Counted from the first letter of the stretch, positions 17,817 through 26,101 are shown. The stretch: DNA of 46,579 bases from an uncultured Muribaculaceae bacterium (GCA_934636465.1 CAKUAR010000016.1:1-46579), one strand, 5' to 3'. Notes: generated by a model from the letters alone, not told the origin. Numbers and translations: made by a program.

Positions 17817-19595
17817 TCACTCAAACAAGATTTGCTTGCGGTAGCCGTTGTCTTTGGTAACGGCGCGGTCCATGAGGTGATACACCGGCGTCAGCATTAT
17901 GCTGGTGCTGCCCACCTGCCACTCCATGCGCCCTGTTTGGCGCAGCTCAGCACTGTCAGGCAGAGCTATCTCGTCGCCATCATGTCCCAGCACGAGAGGA
18001 CCGAAGAACGCCTTTTTGTCCCACTTGCCGGTGTTCTTGGCGTTGATTGTGGGCTCTATGCCAGAGCGCATCTCAAATGTCAACTGCAAGTCATCGGCGC
18101 GCTTGAAGTCGCGCGTCACGGCAGCGAAACCGTCTTTCAGCGTCACCGGAGCTTCCTCGTTGTTAATCACGAGCTTAAAGCCATACACCCACGCCGGCAT
18201 GGCAAACTTGAGCGTCACCTTGCCGCAAGTGTTGCCAAGCACCTTGACCGACACGCGGTTGTCAAACGGATAGTCGGTGGTCTGCATCAGGGTCAACTCG
18301 CCATAGCCGAGAGCCACCTTGGCCGACGATGTGCCATAGTGGTTAATCCACAGCGTGTTGTCGCTGCCGGTGTAGTAAGCATATTCCGCCACGCGCGACA
18401 GACCCTCGCCGCCACGCATGGTGCAGCACCAGTGAGCCTCGTCGGCCGACACTGCTAAATATGGTGTTCCAGCCCCAACTCCTGGACAATTGTTTGTGCC
18501 AAATCCGCCATTCCACCGTTGGTCGCTACACAGGCCGTTGTAGTATATGCGCTCAGCTATGTCGCGATAGCGCGGATTGCCAGTGCACTGCCACAGCTGC
18601 GAAGCCACCATATAGCTGTCAACCACGGCGCACGGCTCAGTCCATGTGTCAAAGCGGTCAAACCAGTTGTAGTTCTCAAAATTTTCGGTCATTCCGTCAC
18701 CTATATACAGTTCAAAGCGTTTACGCGCGTCTTCTATGTATTTGGCGTTGCCTGTGGCAAGGGCGTAGCGTATCAGGCCACGGCACGCTGTGAGCGAAGC
18801 ATGGGTCTGCGCCTTCATCTCCACAAGGTTCATTTGCAAGAACCGCCCTATCATTTCTTCTATTACCTCGGCTATTTCAGGCTCTTTGAGCAACGTGTAG
18901 GCGTGTATCAGTCCTTCCATGCCTATAAACACACAGCCCACGTCGCTCGAAAGCATCCAGCCGTTCACAGTGTTTTGTATCGAGCCCGACTCCGCTCCCA
19001 CATTGGCGCGACGCTCGGCAGGGTCGATGGGATATTGGGCATAGTGCCCCTTGCCGCGCAAAAACAGGTTGTGCACGGTGGATTTGATTACATCAAGCAC
19101 CTTGGGGTCTTTTTTCCATTGATAATATTCGCACAATCCGCGAAGCATCCAGCCATTGCCAGAAATCTGCTGCTCGTTGATGATGCCGTCGGCATACACC
19201 GTGCCCATATAGCCCAGCTCATTGAGGTGCGCCGGAATCAAGTGGATTATGCTGTCGAGATACACCGGCTCACGGTGCGATGTTTGCGCATCGAGCGTCA
19301 AGCCCAGTATCGTGCGCCCCTCGGTGTCGCCAGGCCAGCCGTTAGACTGCTCTTCGGTGAGAAACACGTGGGCGGGCTGATATTTGGTTTCCTCAAGCCG
19401 CTTGAAGTTCTGCGATATGCGCTGTGACAGTTCTCCGCCAGTGTTGACGTCGGCCATAGGCACAGGTTGTGGCATCTGCGGCTGTGCAGCCATAGAAAGT
19501 GCAAACACACAAAAAACACCGGCAGAGAGCAACCGGCCGATTCTGTTTGTCGTTCGCTTGGGTTGTTTGTTGTTCAAGTGAGTCAATGATTTCAT
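17817..19595 (-). CDS. GH127-like beta-L-arabinofuranosidase-type enzyme (DUF1680)
   Basis: Exported 592-residue enzyme with a hydrophobic signal around residues 20-37. The fold is an (alpha/alpha)6 barrel followed by beta domains. It keeps the zinc-thiolate site of GH127 enzymes: WTEPC gives Glu320 and Cys322, and AHWCC gives Cys390 and Cys391, matching Glu338, Cys340, Cys417 and Cys418 of Bifidobacterium HypBA1, where the first of the CC pair is the nucleophile. Glu304 sits where the acid/base residue should be, 16 residues before Glu320. Other family segments are GNGWMLRGLCEYY and NPRYRDIAERIYYNGL. GH127 and related families release beta-L-arabinofuranose and some rare sugars, so the locus may target arabinose-bearing glycans. 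It is the first gene of the minus-strand block and has its own promoter. Confidence 0.82.
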   Translation of the reverse strand: MKSLTHLNNKQPKRTTNRIGRLLSAGVFCVFALSMAAQPQMPQPVPMADVNTGGELSQRISQNFKRLEETKYQPAHVFLTEEQSNGWPGDTEGRTILGLTLDAQTSHREPVYLDSIIHLIPAHLNELGYMGTVYADGIINEQQISGNGWMLRGLCEYYQWKKDPKVLDVIKSTVHNLFLRGKGHYAQYPIDPAERRANVGAESGSIQNTVNGWMLSSDVGCVFIGMEGLIHAYTLLKEPEIAEVIEEMIGRFLQMNLVEMKAQTHASLTACRGLIRYALATGNAKYIEDARKRFELYIGDGMTENFENYNWFDRFDTWTEPCAVVDSYMVASQLWQCTGNPRYRDIAERIYYNGLCSDQRWNGGFGTNNCPGVGAGTPYLAVSADEAHWCCTMRGGEGLSRVAEYAYYTGSDNTLWINHYGTSSAKVALGYGELTLMQTTDYPFDNRVSVKVLGNTCGKVTLKFAMPAWVYGFKLVINNEEAPVTLKDGFAAVTRDFKRADDLQLTFEMRSGIEPTINAKNTGKWDKKAFFGPLVLGHDGDEIALPDSAELRQTGRMEWQVGSTSIMLTPVYHLMDRAVTKDNGYRKQILFE

Positions 19596-19643
19596 TTCTA
19601 CTTACAAAGTGGTTATATTAAAGCTAAGCTTTGCGTTTCTTGA

Positions 19644-19651
19644 CAAAGATA
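19644..19651 (-). promoter_or_regulatory. -7 promoter element of the GH127-like gene
   Basis: The minus strand reads TATCTTTG, an exact TAnnTTTG match, about 50 bp upstream of the ATG at 19595. No clear TTTG is found at the -33 position. It faces away from the trmD promoter across the 150-bp divergent gap. Confidence 0.45.
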
Positions 19652-19682
19652 ATAAAAATATCCATAATCACCATTTAATGCC

Positions 19683-19711
19683 TTTGAAATTAAAAAGTGT
19701 TCATAACTTTG
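19683..19711 (+). promoter_or_regulatory. promoter of trmD
   Basis: TTTG at 19683-19686 and TAACTTTG at 19704-19711 fit the Bacteroidetes -33/-7 pair, with a spacer of 17 bp that is slightly short. The start codon lies 35 bp downstream. Confidence 0.5.
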
Positions 19712-19745
19712 CACTATAAAGCGAAAAAACTCACTTCAAGACGAC

Positions 19746-20420
19746 ATGAGAATAGACATTCTTTCCGTTATGCCCGACGCCCTTGAGTCGCCCCTGCACT
19801 GCTCCATTCTGCAGCGCGCGCAAGACAAGGGTCTTGTCGAGATTCACGTCCACAACCTGCGAGACTGGTCGCTGCGCAAGCACCGCAAGGTTGACGATTA
19901 CCCCTTCAGCGGCGAAGCCGGCATGGTGATGCAGATAGAGCCAGTGTTCCGCTGCATGGAGCAGCTGGAGTCGGAGCGAAAATACGACGAGGTGATTTTC
20001 ACCTCGCCCGACGGCGACATTCTCGACCAGCCCATGGCCAACAGCCTCTCGCTGGCCAACAACCTCATGATTTTGTGCGGACACTACAAGGGCATTGACT
20101 ACCGCATACGCGAGCACCTCATCACCAAGGAAATCTCCATCGGCAACTATGTGCTCACCGGCGGCGAACTGCCGGCGGCAGTGATAGCCGATGCCGTGGT
20201 CAGGCTCATTCCCGGCGCCATAGGCGACGAGCAGTCGGCACTCAACGACTCGTTTCAGGACAATCTGCTCGAAGCGCCCATCTACACCCGCCCTGCCGAA
20301 TTCAACGGCTGGAAAGTGCCCGACGTGCTGCTGTCGGGCAATCAAGCCAAAATCGAAGAATGGAAATACCAGCAATCGCTTGAGCGCACCAAGAAGCTGC
20401 GTCCCGAATTGCTGAAATAA
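19746..20420 (+). CDS. trmD: tRNA (guanine-N1-)-methyltransferase
   Basis: TrmD methylates G37 of tRNAs next to the anticodon using S-adenosylmethionine, which prevents frameshifts. The 224-residue protein matches the family from [15 protein letters not shown] at the start, through [13 protein letters not shown] and SPDGDILDQ, to the trefoil-knot cofactor site [12 protein letters not shown] and [20 protein letters not shown]. The common CGRYEG form is CGHYKG here, a variant I believe is usual in this phylum. The C-terminal domain with EAPIYTRP and [13 protein letters not shown] is complete. It is the first gene of the plus-strand cluster, separated from the next gene by 13 bp, and is not next to ribosomal-protein genes as in many other bacteria. 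Confidence 0.96.
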   Translation: MRIDILSVMPDALESPLHCSILQRAQDKGLVEIHVHNLRDWSLRKHRKVDDYPFSGEAGMVMQIEPVFRCMEQLESERKYDEVIFTSPDGDILDQPMANSLSLANNLMILCGHYKGIDYRIREHLITKEISIGNYVLTGGELPAAVIADAVVRLIPGAIGDEQSALNDSFQDNLLEAPIYTRPAEFNGWKVPDVLLSGNQAKIEEWKYQQSLERTKKLRPELLK

Positions 20421-20433
20421 TGCGGTTTCACCG

Positions 20434-21498
20434 ATGAAATCACCCATATTTATCATTCTGTGGCTCTGGCTCACCGCATTTGCCGCAAGCGCGCAGCAAG
20501 CAGCCACAGCCACGTTTGCCACCAACTCCGTGAGCGACATAGCCCTGTGCTACAAGGGCAGCCCAAAGCACATAGAGTGGACCGAACAAGAGATTGAGCC
20601 TTATGTGGTGCACACGTTTGCCAGCGGCAAGCGCGACTGGCTGTTCAACGGCTTCTTGTTTCTGGAATTCAACGATGGAATTGGCAATCTCTTTGCCACA
20701 AACTGGGGCAAGAACGGTGCCGACAAAAAGAAATGGCAATGGCTGCTCAACCGCAATTTTGAGCAGGGCAAAGCCGTGTGCGCGCTCAACTCGTGCATCG
20801 GCAAGCAGAAAAAGTTGCTCGGCACTCCGCCTTTCACACATGCGGTTATTATGGCTCTGCCAGCGCCATTCCCAGGCAAAACCAACTGGGGCAAATTAGG
20901 CGGCAAGAAGATGAACTTCAACAAGCAAAAAGACCAAATTTCTGCGATGAAATGGTATGTTGACCAAGTGATGCAGCGGTTCAGCCAAGCCAAGCTCGGC
21001 AACTTGCGCCTTGAGGGGTTCTACTGGATTGACGAGAACATACAGGCATCGGCTACCATCACCAAGGCCATCAGCTCCTACATTCACTCCAAGGGCATGC
21101 GGTTCTACTGGATTCCCTACTTCTCAAGCCGTGGGCTTGAAAACTGGAAATCCTATGGGTTCGACTTCGCCTATCTCCAGCCCAACTATTTCTTCAACAA
21201 GCAAGTGCCGCGCACGAGGCTCAACGAGGCGTGCCGCCGCGCAGCAAGCCTGCACATGGGCATGGAGTTTGAGGTAGATGAGCGTGTGCTTCACGGCCGC
21301 ACCGACTCATTTGCACCCAAAATGACCGATTACATCGACGATTTTACCACCAACGGTGTGTTCAGCAAGTCGGCCGTGGCCTACTATCTGGGCACCGACG
21401 TGCTGGTGCGCATAAACCGCAGCACCGACGCTGCCGACCACGTCCTCTTCGACCGCCTTGCCGGCATCATCACAAGCCGCCGGCGCATCAAATGGTGA
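20434..21498 (+). CDS. DUF4855-family exported protein
   Basis: A 354-residue exported protein with signal MKSPIFIILWLWLTAFAASAQ. The body matches the DUF4855 pattern: an N-terminal DIALCYKGSPKHIEWTEQEI, LFNGFLFLEFNDG, then EGFYWIDENI, KGMRFYWIPYFSSRGLENWK, GFDFAYLQPNYFF and LHMGMEFEVDERV. The pattern of acidic residues at strand ends (FYWIDEN, EFEVDER) is what one sees in (beta/alpha)8 glycosidase-like folds, so a glycan-active role is possible but not shown. It is 13 bp after trmD and probably shares its promoter. The pairing with trmD has no evident functional reason. Confidence 0.75.
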   Translation: MKSPIFIILWLWLTAFAASAQQAATATFATNSVSDIALCYKGSPKHIEWTEQEIEPYVVHTFASGKRDWLFNGFLFLEFNDGIGNLFATNWGKNGADKKKWQWLLNRNFEQGKAVCALNSCIGKQKKLLGTPPFTHAVIMALPAPFPGKTNWGKLGGKKMNFNKQKDQISAMKWYVDQVMQRFSQAKLGNLRLEGFYWIDENIQASATITKAISSYIHSKGMRFYWIPYFSSRGLENWKSYGFDFAYLQPNYFFNKQVPRTRLNEACRRAASLHMGMEFEVDERVLHGRTDSFAPKMTDYIDDFTTNGVFSKSAVAYYLGTDVLVRINRSTDAADHVLFDRLAGIITSRRRIKW

Positions 21499-21597
21499 TT
21501 TTATACTTATTTACCACTGCCAAAGGCTCTTTTTAACGTTTTTATAACTACCTTTACACCCTAAAAATATAGCAAAACAGAATTTCGCAATCACGCT

Positions 21598-21921
21598 ATG
21601 AGCAAAGCTGCCAATCATAAAAAATTACGCCGTCCAAAGTGGGTGCCCAAGTGGCTTAGCGCGCCACTCGTCGTCTTCGTGGCATTTATTGTCGGGTTGC
21701 TGTTTTTCAACGGCGGCAACAATTATCTTAAAATCAACGAATACAACCGGCAAATCAATCTGCTCAAAGCCGAAACCAAGGCCAACGAGGACTCGGCGGC
21801 CATGTATGAGAAAAAAATCAGAGAGCTCAACACCGACCGCGCCACCCTCGAGAAAATAGCACGCGAAAAATATGGCATGAAAAAAGACTATGAGGAGGTC
21901 TATGTGACCGACATTCCATAA
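21598..21921 (+). CDS. DivIC/FtsB-like septum formation initiator
   Basis: Small 107-residue division protein. It has a basic cytoplasmic N-terminus (residues 1-22, HKKLRRPKWVPKW), one membrane helix at about 23-39 (APLVVFVAFIVGLLFF), and a periplasmic coiled coil at about 48-88 (INLLKAETKANEDSAAMYEK). The end, LEKIAREKYGMKKDYEEVYV, is the typical closing segment of DivIC/FtsB proteins, which join FtsL and FtsQ at the septum. Length and order are normal. A near-consensus promoter box (TACCTTTA at 21549-21556) lies upstream, so it may have its own start of transcription. FtsL is the alternative name, but the ARE-YGM motif favours DivIC/FtsB. Confidence 0.85.
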   Translation: MSKAANHKKLRRPKWVPKWLSAPLVVFVAFIVGLLFFNGGNNYLKINEYNRQINLLKAETKANEDSAAMYEKKIRELNTDRATLEKIAREKYGMKKDYEEVYVTDIP

Positions 21922-21976
21922 ACACCGCCCCACAAAATCAAGCAATAATCAAACAACAACGACAAAGCTAAAAAAT

Positions 21977-22351
21977 ATGGTTTCAGAAGAAAACAAAAAG
22001 ACGATACAAAGCCTCATGCTGGCTGTGGGTCTGCTCGTAATGCTCATCATGGCAGTGCTGCCCATAGCAGGAATCCACTGGGTGGCCATGCGCTACATCT
22101 ATGCCTTTGGCGCAGTGCTCACACTTGCGGCTCGCATGGTAGAGAGCTACAACGGCAGCAACTTGCGCGTAAAGCGGCTCTATCGCATAGCCAAGGTGTC
22201 GGCGGCACTCTATTGCGCCTCGGCCGCGCTCCTGTTCTATCCGCAGGCCGGCAACACCGACTGGGTTGCATTTCTCATGGCAGGCGCTGTGCTGCAAATC
22301 TACTCCACCGTGGCTGTGGAGCATGTGCTCAAAAAAGAAGTCGAAAAATAG
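21977..22351 (+). CDS. small four-helix membrane protein of unknown function
   Basis: A 124-residue integral membrane protein. Four hydrophobic segments are seen at about residues 10-32, 35-50, 73-88 and 95-115, with a short cytoplasmic basic loop (SNLRVKRLYRIAK) between the second and third. The C-terminus is charged (EHVLKKEVEK). It follows the division gene by 55 bp in the same direction. No enzyme motif is visible. The gene keeps the codon use of its neighbours and looks like a genuine, conserved lineage-specific protein. Function unknown. Confidence 0.7.
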   Translation: MVSEENKKTIQSLMLAVGLLVMLIMAVLPIAGIHWVAMRYIYAFGAVLTLAARMVESYNGSNLRVKRLYRIAKVSAALYCASAALLFYPQAGNTDWVAFLMAGAVLQIYSTVAVEHVLKKEVEK

Positions 22352-22432
22352 CCCTGCGCGCACAGCTCCGCCTCATGGCAGCATGAAAATGCTAAAAATT
22401 GTGCAAATCGTCATTAATTAATTAGTATTTAG

Positions 22433-22440
22433 TAATTTTG
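22433..22440 (+). promoter_or_regulatory. -7 element upstream of the FadL-like gene
   Basis: TAATTTTG fits TAnnTTTG, about 70 bp before the ATG at 22509. No TTTG is present at the proper -33 distance. The transcript would begin just before a marked hairpin. Confidence 0.4.
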
Positions 22441-22447
22441 CATCAAA

Positions 22448-22485
22448 ATGCCGATGCGAGCCGCCCAAACGACGGCTTGCGGCAT
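22448..22485 (+). promoter_or_regulatory. structured 5' leader hairpin
   Basis: ATGCCG (22448-22453) pairs with CGGCAT (22480-22485). After a 3-nt bulge, 22457-22463 pairs with 22473-22479 (7 bp, one G-U), leaving a 9-nt loop. No U tract follows, so it is not a normal terminator. It lies between a -7 box and the start codon 23 bp further on, and may be a leader structure affecting translation or RNA stability. Confidence 0.4.
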
Positions 22486-22508
22486 GTCGAAACGAACAAT
22501 TTTCTACA

Positions 22509-23747
22509 ATGAAGATACTAAAAACTCTCATTCTCCTCTTCACCGCGGCTGCCGGCACTCTGGCAGCCAGCGCCCAGTTGTCTAACAGCGCCTACTCCCG
22601 CATAGGCTACGGCTTGATGTCCGACAACGCCTCTGGAGCGCAGCGCGCCATGGGCGGCGTGGGCTATGCCATGCAAAGCGGCCGTCAAATCAATGTGATG
22701 AACCCCGCTTCCTACGCCTACGTTGACTCTCTCACTTTCTTGTGGGACGTGGGCGTTGACTTCACTTGCCTGTGGAACAAGGAAGGCGACAAGTCGGGCA
22801 GCAACTATGGCGGCGGTCTCGACTATATAACCGCCCTGTTTCGCGTGAGCAAAGGTATGGGCATGTCGTTTGGCGTTGTGCCATTCTCGTCGGTAGGCTA
22901 CTCCTTTGGCACCGAGCTGACCAACGGCACCGAGTCGCGCACCGGCTACGGAGGCATCAATGAGCTGTATCTTGGCTGGGGATACGAGCCGTTCAAGAAC
23001 TTCTCTTTCGGCGCCAACTTCTCTTACATGTTCGGCACCACAACCAACACCACCTACGTCAACGCCGCCTCCACCACCATGTTTCAACGCGTACTTGAGG
23101 TGCGCGACTGGAATGTGCATGTGGGCGCACAATATGGCATCAACCTCAACCGCGACAACCGCATAGTGCTGGGCGCGGCCTACACCCCCAAGAAGTCGTT
23201 CCACGGCCACACATGGGGCACTTATAACGACGAGAGCCAAGACAGCAAACTCGACACCGTGGGCTACGGCACGCTCAAAGGCCAATATCAGTCGCCACAA
23301 ACCATAGGAGCAGGCATCAGCTTCATGCACAACGACCAGCTGCTCGTGGAAGCCGACTTCCTCTATCAAAACTGGAAAGACGCAAAATACACTCCGCTGC
23401 AAGGCTTCGAGTCGCCAAACATGACGTTTGACAACCGCTGGAAAGCAGCCGTGGGTCTGCAATACACGCCAAATGGCCGCACAAGCTATCTCCAGCGCAT
23501 CAGCTACCGCATTGGTGGGCACTACAACCACGACTACGAAAACATTTCGGGCAACAACGTGCGCGACTACGGTATAGGCATTGGCTTCGGACTTCCAGCT
23601 CCGTCGAGCAAAACCATAATCAACCTCGGCCTTGAGTGGAAGCACCGCTACTCTGCCCCAGTGTGCCTCATAAAGGAGAATTACCTCAACATCACTCTGA
23701 GCGTCAACTTCAACGAAATGTGGTTCTGGAAACGCCAAATCCAATAA
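22509..23747 (+). CDS. outer-membrane beta-barrel protein, FadL/OmpP1-like
   Basis: A 412-residue exported barrel protein with signal MKILKTLILLFTAAAGTLAASAQ. The N-terminal part SRIGYGLMSDNASGAQRAMGG-V followed by NVMNPASYAYVDSLTF is the mark of OmpP1/FadL-like porins, in which an N-terminal segment plugs the barrel. Many alternating strands follow, rich in Tyr/Gly/Asn, and the chain ends in strands with KENYLNITLSVNFNEMWFWKR. It probably lets hydrophobic or other small molecules through the outer membrane, but the ligand is unknown. It lies 78 bp before lptC, and this neighbourhood with LPS-transport and CNNM genes points to a general envelope role. Confidence 0.8.
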   Translation: MKILKTLILLFTAAAGTLAASAQLSNSAYSRIGYGLMSDNASGAQRAMGGVGYAMQSGRQINVMNPASYAYVDSLTFLWDVGVDFTCLWNKEGDKSGSNYGGGLDYITALFRVSKGMGMSFGVVPFSSVGYSFGTELTNGTESRTGYGGINELYLGWGYEPFKNFSFGANFSYMFGTTTNTTYVNAASTTMFQRVLEVRDWNVHVGAQYGINLNRDNRIVLGAAYTPKKSFHGHTWGTYNDESQDSKLDTVGYGTLKGQYQSPQTIGAGISFMHNDQLLVEADFLYQNWKDAKYTPLQGFESPNMTFDNRWKAAVGLQYTPNGRTSYLQRISYRIGGHYNHDYENISGNNVRDYGIGIGFGLPAPSSKTIINLGLEWKHRYSAPVCLIKENYLNITLSVNFNEMWFWKRQIQ

Positions 23748-23825
23748 AAGAAACCAACGCGAGGCTGGCAGCTTGACGGCTGCCGCCAAGCACACAACCG
23801 CACTGCACACATAGTCTAATCCCAC

Positions 23826-24491
23826 ATGACAAGACTTGTTCACATATCACTCCTCATGCTGCTGGTGAGTACTTTGTTCGCTTGCAAGGACGAGGTAAAA
23901 AGTGTGGTCAACCACCCAGTCAACCCCGAAGTGGTGCCCACCGTGGTGTCGCACGACATGCAGACGGTGATTAGCGACTCCGGCAACACGCGCTACCGCA
24001 TCACCACGCCGCTGTGGAACATGTATGAAGAAGCAAAAGAGCCTCACTGGACCTTTCCACAAGGCGTTTTTGCCGAGGAGCTCGACAAGAAATTCAAGGT
24101 CGTGGCCACCATTCAGTGCGACTCGGCTCACTACAACGAGCGACAAAAAATCTGGAGTCTGAACGGCAATGTGCGCATTACCAACATCAAAAAGGAGATT
24201 ATCCTCACCAAGCAGATGTTCTGGGACCAGAACCAGCACACGCTTCAGTCCGACTCTTTCATACACATCGAAGACCCCATGCGCGTGATTGAAGGCTACG
24301 GCTATTCGTCAAACGAAAAGCTCACGTCCTACACGCTCAAGCACGTTTCTGCTATTTTCCCCATTGAGGAAGGTCGGTTCCCCCGTGGCGGCAGCGGAGC
24401 AGCGCCAGTGCAGCAACAACCTGCTGCCCAGTCCACTGCACAAGGCAGCCAAAGCGCCAAGCAGCCAGACAAGCCCACCTCATCTCAATGA
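23826..24491 (+). CDS. lptC: LptC-type LPS export periplasmic protein
   Basis: A 221-residue LptC homologue, part of the bridge that carries lipopolysaccharide from the inner to the outer membrane. In place of a plain membrane anchor it has a lipoprotein signal (MTRLVHISLLMLLVSTLFAC, lipobox LFAC, cysteine 20). The beta-jellyroll follows: SGNTRYRITTPLWNMYEEAKEPHWTFP..., IQCDSAHYNERQKIWSLNGN-V and a second half with WDQNQHTLQSDSFIHIEDP. The last ~35 residues are a Gln/Ser/Ala-rich tail that is not part of the domain and looks disordered. The next gene starts 47 bp later. Family assignment is firm from the YxxxxWxLxGNV-type repeat. Confidence 0.9.
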   Translation: MTRLVHISLLMLLVSTLFACKDEVKSVVNHPVNPEVVPTVVSHDMQTVISDSGNTRYRITTPLWNMYEEAKEPHWTFPQGVFAEELDKKFKVVATIQCDSAHYNERQKIWSLNGNVRITNIKKEIILTKQMFWDQNQHTLQSDSFIHIEDPMRVIEGYGYSSNEKLTSYTLKHVSAIFPIEEGRFPRGGSGAAPVQQQPAAQSTAQGSQSAKQPDKPTSSQ

Positions 24492-24538
24492 CATTTTAAT
24501 ATTTCGGCAATCTTTGCCAACCACACGCAAATACTACA

Positions 24539-25855
24539 ATGAGCAACGAACTATCCACTCTTTTAATCGTTACCTTCGTCTCCCTGATGCTTTCTGGCTT
24601 TTTCTCCGGCATCGAGATTGCTTTTGTGTCGGCAAACAAGGTCAGAGTGGGCATCGACGTGAAAAAAGGCGGACTGGTCAACAGCATCATCAACATCTTC
24701 TTCTCCAACAAAGACAACTTCATCTCGGCACTGCTTGTTGGCAACAACATTGTCAACGTCGTCTATGGCATGGCCATGGCCGGCTTGCTTCGCGGCAGCC
24801 TGCTCACACTGTTTGGCGGCAACGACGCCCTCGTCCTCATAGCGCAGACCATCATTTCCACCCTCATAGTGCTTTTCTGCGGAGAGTTTCTACCCAAGAT
24901 GGTGTTTCGCATCAATCCCAACTATTCGCTTAGTCTGTGCTCCATTCCGCTTGCCATCTGCTACTGCATTTTGTGGCCGGTGTCAAAGTTCACCGAGTTC
25001 ATCTCCATGTGCCTCATGAAGCTGTTCGGACTCAAAGTCCCAAAGCAGAAATTCAATGTAATCACCGTTGAGGAGCTCGACTCCTACTTGCAGGAGAACA
25101 TCGACAAGCACGAAGACGAGCACAAGGAAGTGAACCGCGAGGTCAAGATTTTTGAGAACGCCCTCGATTTCTCCGACACCCACCTGCGCGACTGCATGGT
25201 GCCACGCAACGAAATCACCGCCGTTGACATCAACGAAGTGTCGCGCGACGAGCTAAGCGAGCTGTTCACCAAGTCGGGCTTGTCTAAAATCGTAGTCTAT
25301 GATAGCAATATCGACAACGTGCAAGGCTTTATCCAAGTGAGTGAGCTGTTTGTCACCGACATCGACTGGAAAACTCGCATCAAGCCTGTTTTATTCGCCC
25401 CCGAAACCATGCTGGCAAAAAAAATGATGCAAAAACTGCTCAAAGAAAAGAAAAGCATGGCCATCGTCATCGACGAGTTTGGCGGCACATCGGGCATGGT
25501 GACCCTCGAAGACCTCGTTGAAGAGATATTCGGCGACATTGAAGACGAGCACGACCACAACAAGCTCGTGCAACGCCAAATCAGCAAAAACACCTACGAG
25601 TTCTCCGGTCGAATGGAAATCGAGGAAATCAACGACAACTTCCACCTCGACATTCCCGAAGACGACGGCTATCAAACCATAGCCGGCTTCATTCTCGACC
25701 GCCTCGAAACCATACCAAACGAGGGCGAACAATTCCGCATCGACAATTTTTCGTTTAAAATCCTCAAAAAGAGCGCAGCACGCATCGAGTTGCTGCAACT
25801 CACCGTCAACGAAAAAGACAAAGACGAAAATTTCAGCGGTGAAAACGAAAAATAA
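24539..25855 (+). CDS. CNNM/CorC-family membrane protein (hemolysin/GldE-like)
   Basis: A 438-residue inner-membrane protein with a CNNM domain at about residues 1-190 (four hydrophobic stretches; FFSGIEIAFVSANKVRV and SALLVGNNIVNVVYG are hallmarks), two CBS domains at about 205-330 (MVPRNEITAVDI, FGGTSGMVTLEDLVEEIFGDI) and a C-terminal CorC_HlyC domain at about 345-430 (ELLQLTV-type end). Such proteins are linked to magnesium/cobalt efflux; in gliding Bacteroidetes a related protein is GldE. The old name hemolysin is not evidence of toxin action. It is 47 bp after lptC, a gene order I recall as common in the phylum, where a PpiD-like gene often follows; here that gene lies 12.6 kb further on. 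Confidence 0.9.
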   Translation: MSNELSTLLIVTFVSLMLSGFFSGIEIAFVSANKVRVGIDVKKGGLVNSIINIFFSNKDNFISALLVGNNIVNVVYGMAMAGLLRGSLLTLFGGNDALVLIAQTIISTLIVLFCGEFLPKMVFRINPNYSLSLCSIPLAICYCILWPVSKFTEFISMCLMKLFGLKVPKQKFNVITVEELDSYLQENIDKHEDEHKEVNREVKIFENALDFSDTHLRDCMVPRNEITAVDINEVSRDELSELFTKSGLSKIVVYDSNIDNVQGFIQVSELFVTDIDWKTRIKPVLFAPETMLAKKMMQKLLKEKKSMAIVIDEFGGTSGMVTLEDLVEEIFGDIEDEHDHNKLVQRQISKNTYEFSGRMEIEEINDNFHLDIPEDDGYQTIAGFILDRLETIPNEGEQFRIDNFSFKILKKSAARIELLQLTVNEKDKDENFSGENEK

Positions 25856-25864
25856 CCGGCATTT

Positions 25865-25898
25865 TTTGTTGATATAACAATAATTTGACTTATCTTTG
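25865..25898 (+). promoter_or_regulatory. promoter of tRNA-Asp
   Basis: TTTG at 25865-25868 and an exact TATCTTTG at 25891-25898, spacing 22 bp. The tRNA begins 17 bp after the -7 box. Confidence 0.6.
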
Positions 25899-25915
25899 CA
25901 GAGCAAATCAGCAAT

Positions 25916-25989
25916 GGTGCGTTAGTTCAGCTGGTTAGAATGCCTGCCTGTCACGCAGGAGGTCACCGGTTCGAGTCCGGTACGCACCG
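25916..25989 (+). tRNA. tRNA-Asp (anticodon GTC)
   Basis: A 74-nt cloverleaf. The acceptor stem GGTGCGT (25916-25922) pairs with ACGCACC (25982-25988) and the discriminator base is G, as expected for Asp. The anticodon arm is CCTGC-CTGTCAC-GCAGG, so the anticodon is GTC. The T arm holds GGTTCGAGTCC. The CCA end is not encoded. It stands alone with its own promoter and terminator. Confidence 0.96.
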
Positions 25990-25998
25990 CTTCTCCAA

Positions 25999-26032
25999 AA
26001 GGCTTAGTCACAATGGCTAAGCCTTATTTTTT
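25999..26032 (+). terminator. intrinsic terminator of tRNA-Asp
   Basis: AAGGCTTAG pairs with CTAAGCCTT (9 bp, loop 9 nt) and is followed by ATTTTTT. It begins 10 nt after the tRNA end. Confidence 0.8.
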
Positions 26033-26063
26033 CACCAAATCACGCCAAATTTAAACCGTCAAA

Positions 26064-26101
26064 TTGTATTTGCGACAAAAACTCGTTATTTTTGTCGCAA
26101 A
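26064..26101 (+). promoter_or_regulatory. promoter overlapped by a 13-bp inverted repeat
   Basis: TTTGCGACAAAAA (26069-26081) and TTTTTGTCGCAAA (26089-26101) form a perfect inverted repeat with a 7-bp spacer. The right arm contains TATTTTTG at 26087-26094, a -7 box, with TTG at 26064-26066 20 bp upstream. The arms therefore cover the core promoter of the Fic fragment gene, as an operator for self-control would. A bidirectional hairpin terminator is the other reading. Confidence 0.5.

Noticed and set aside
22518..23843. 441-codon minus-strand frame opposite the FadL-like gene
   Set aside because: Val/Ala/His-rich antisense frame caused by third-position composition; it runs across the border with lptC.
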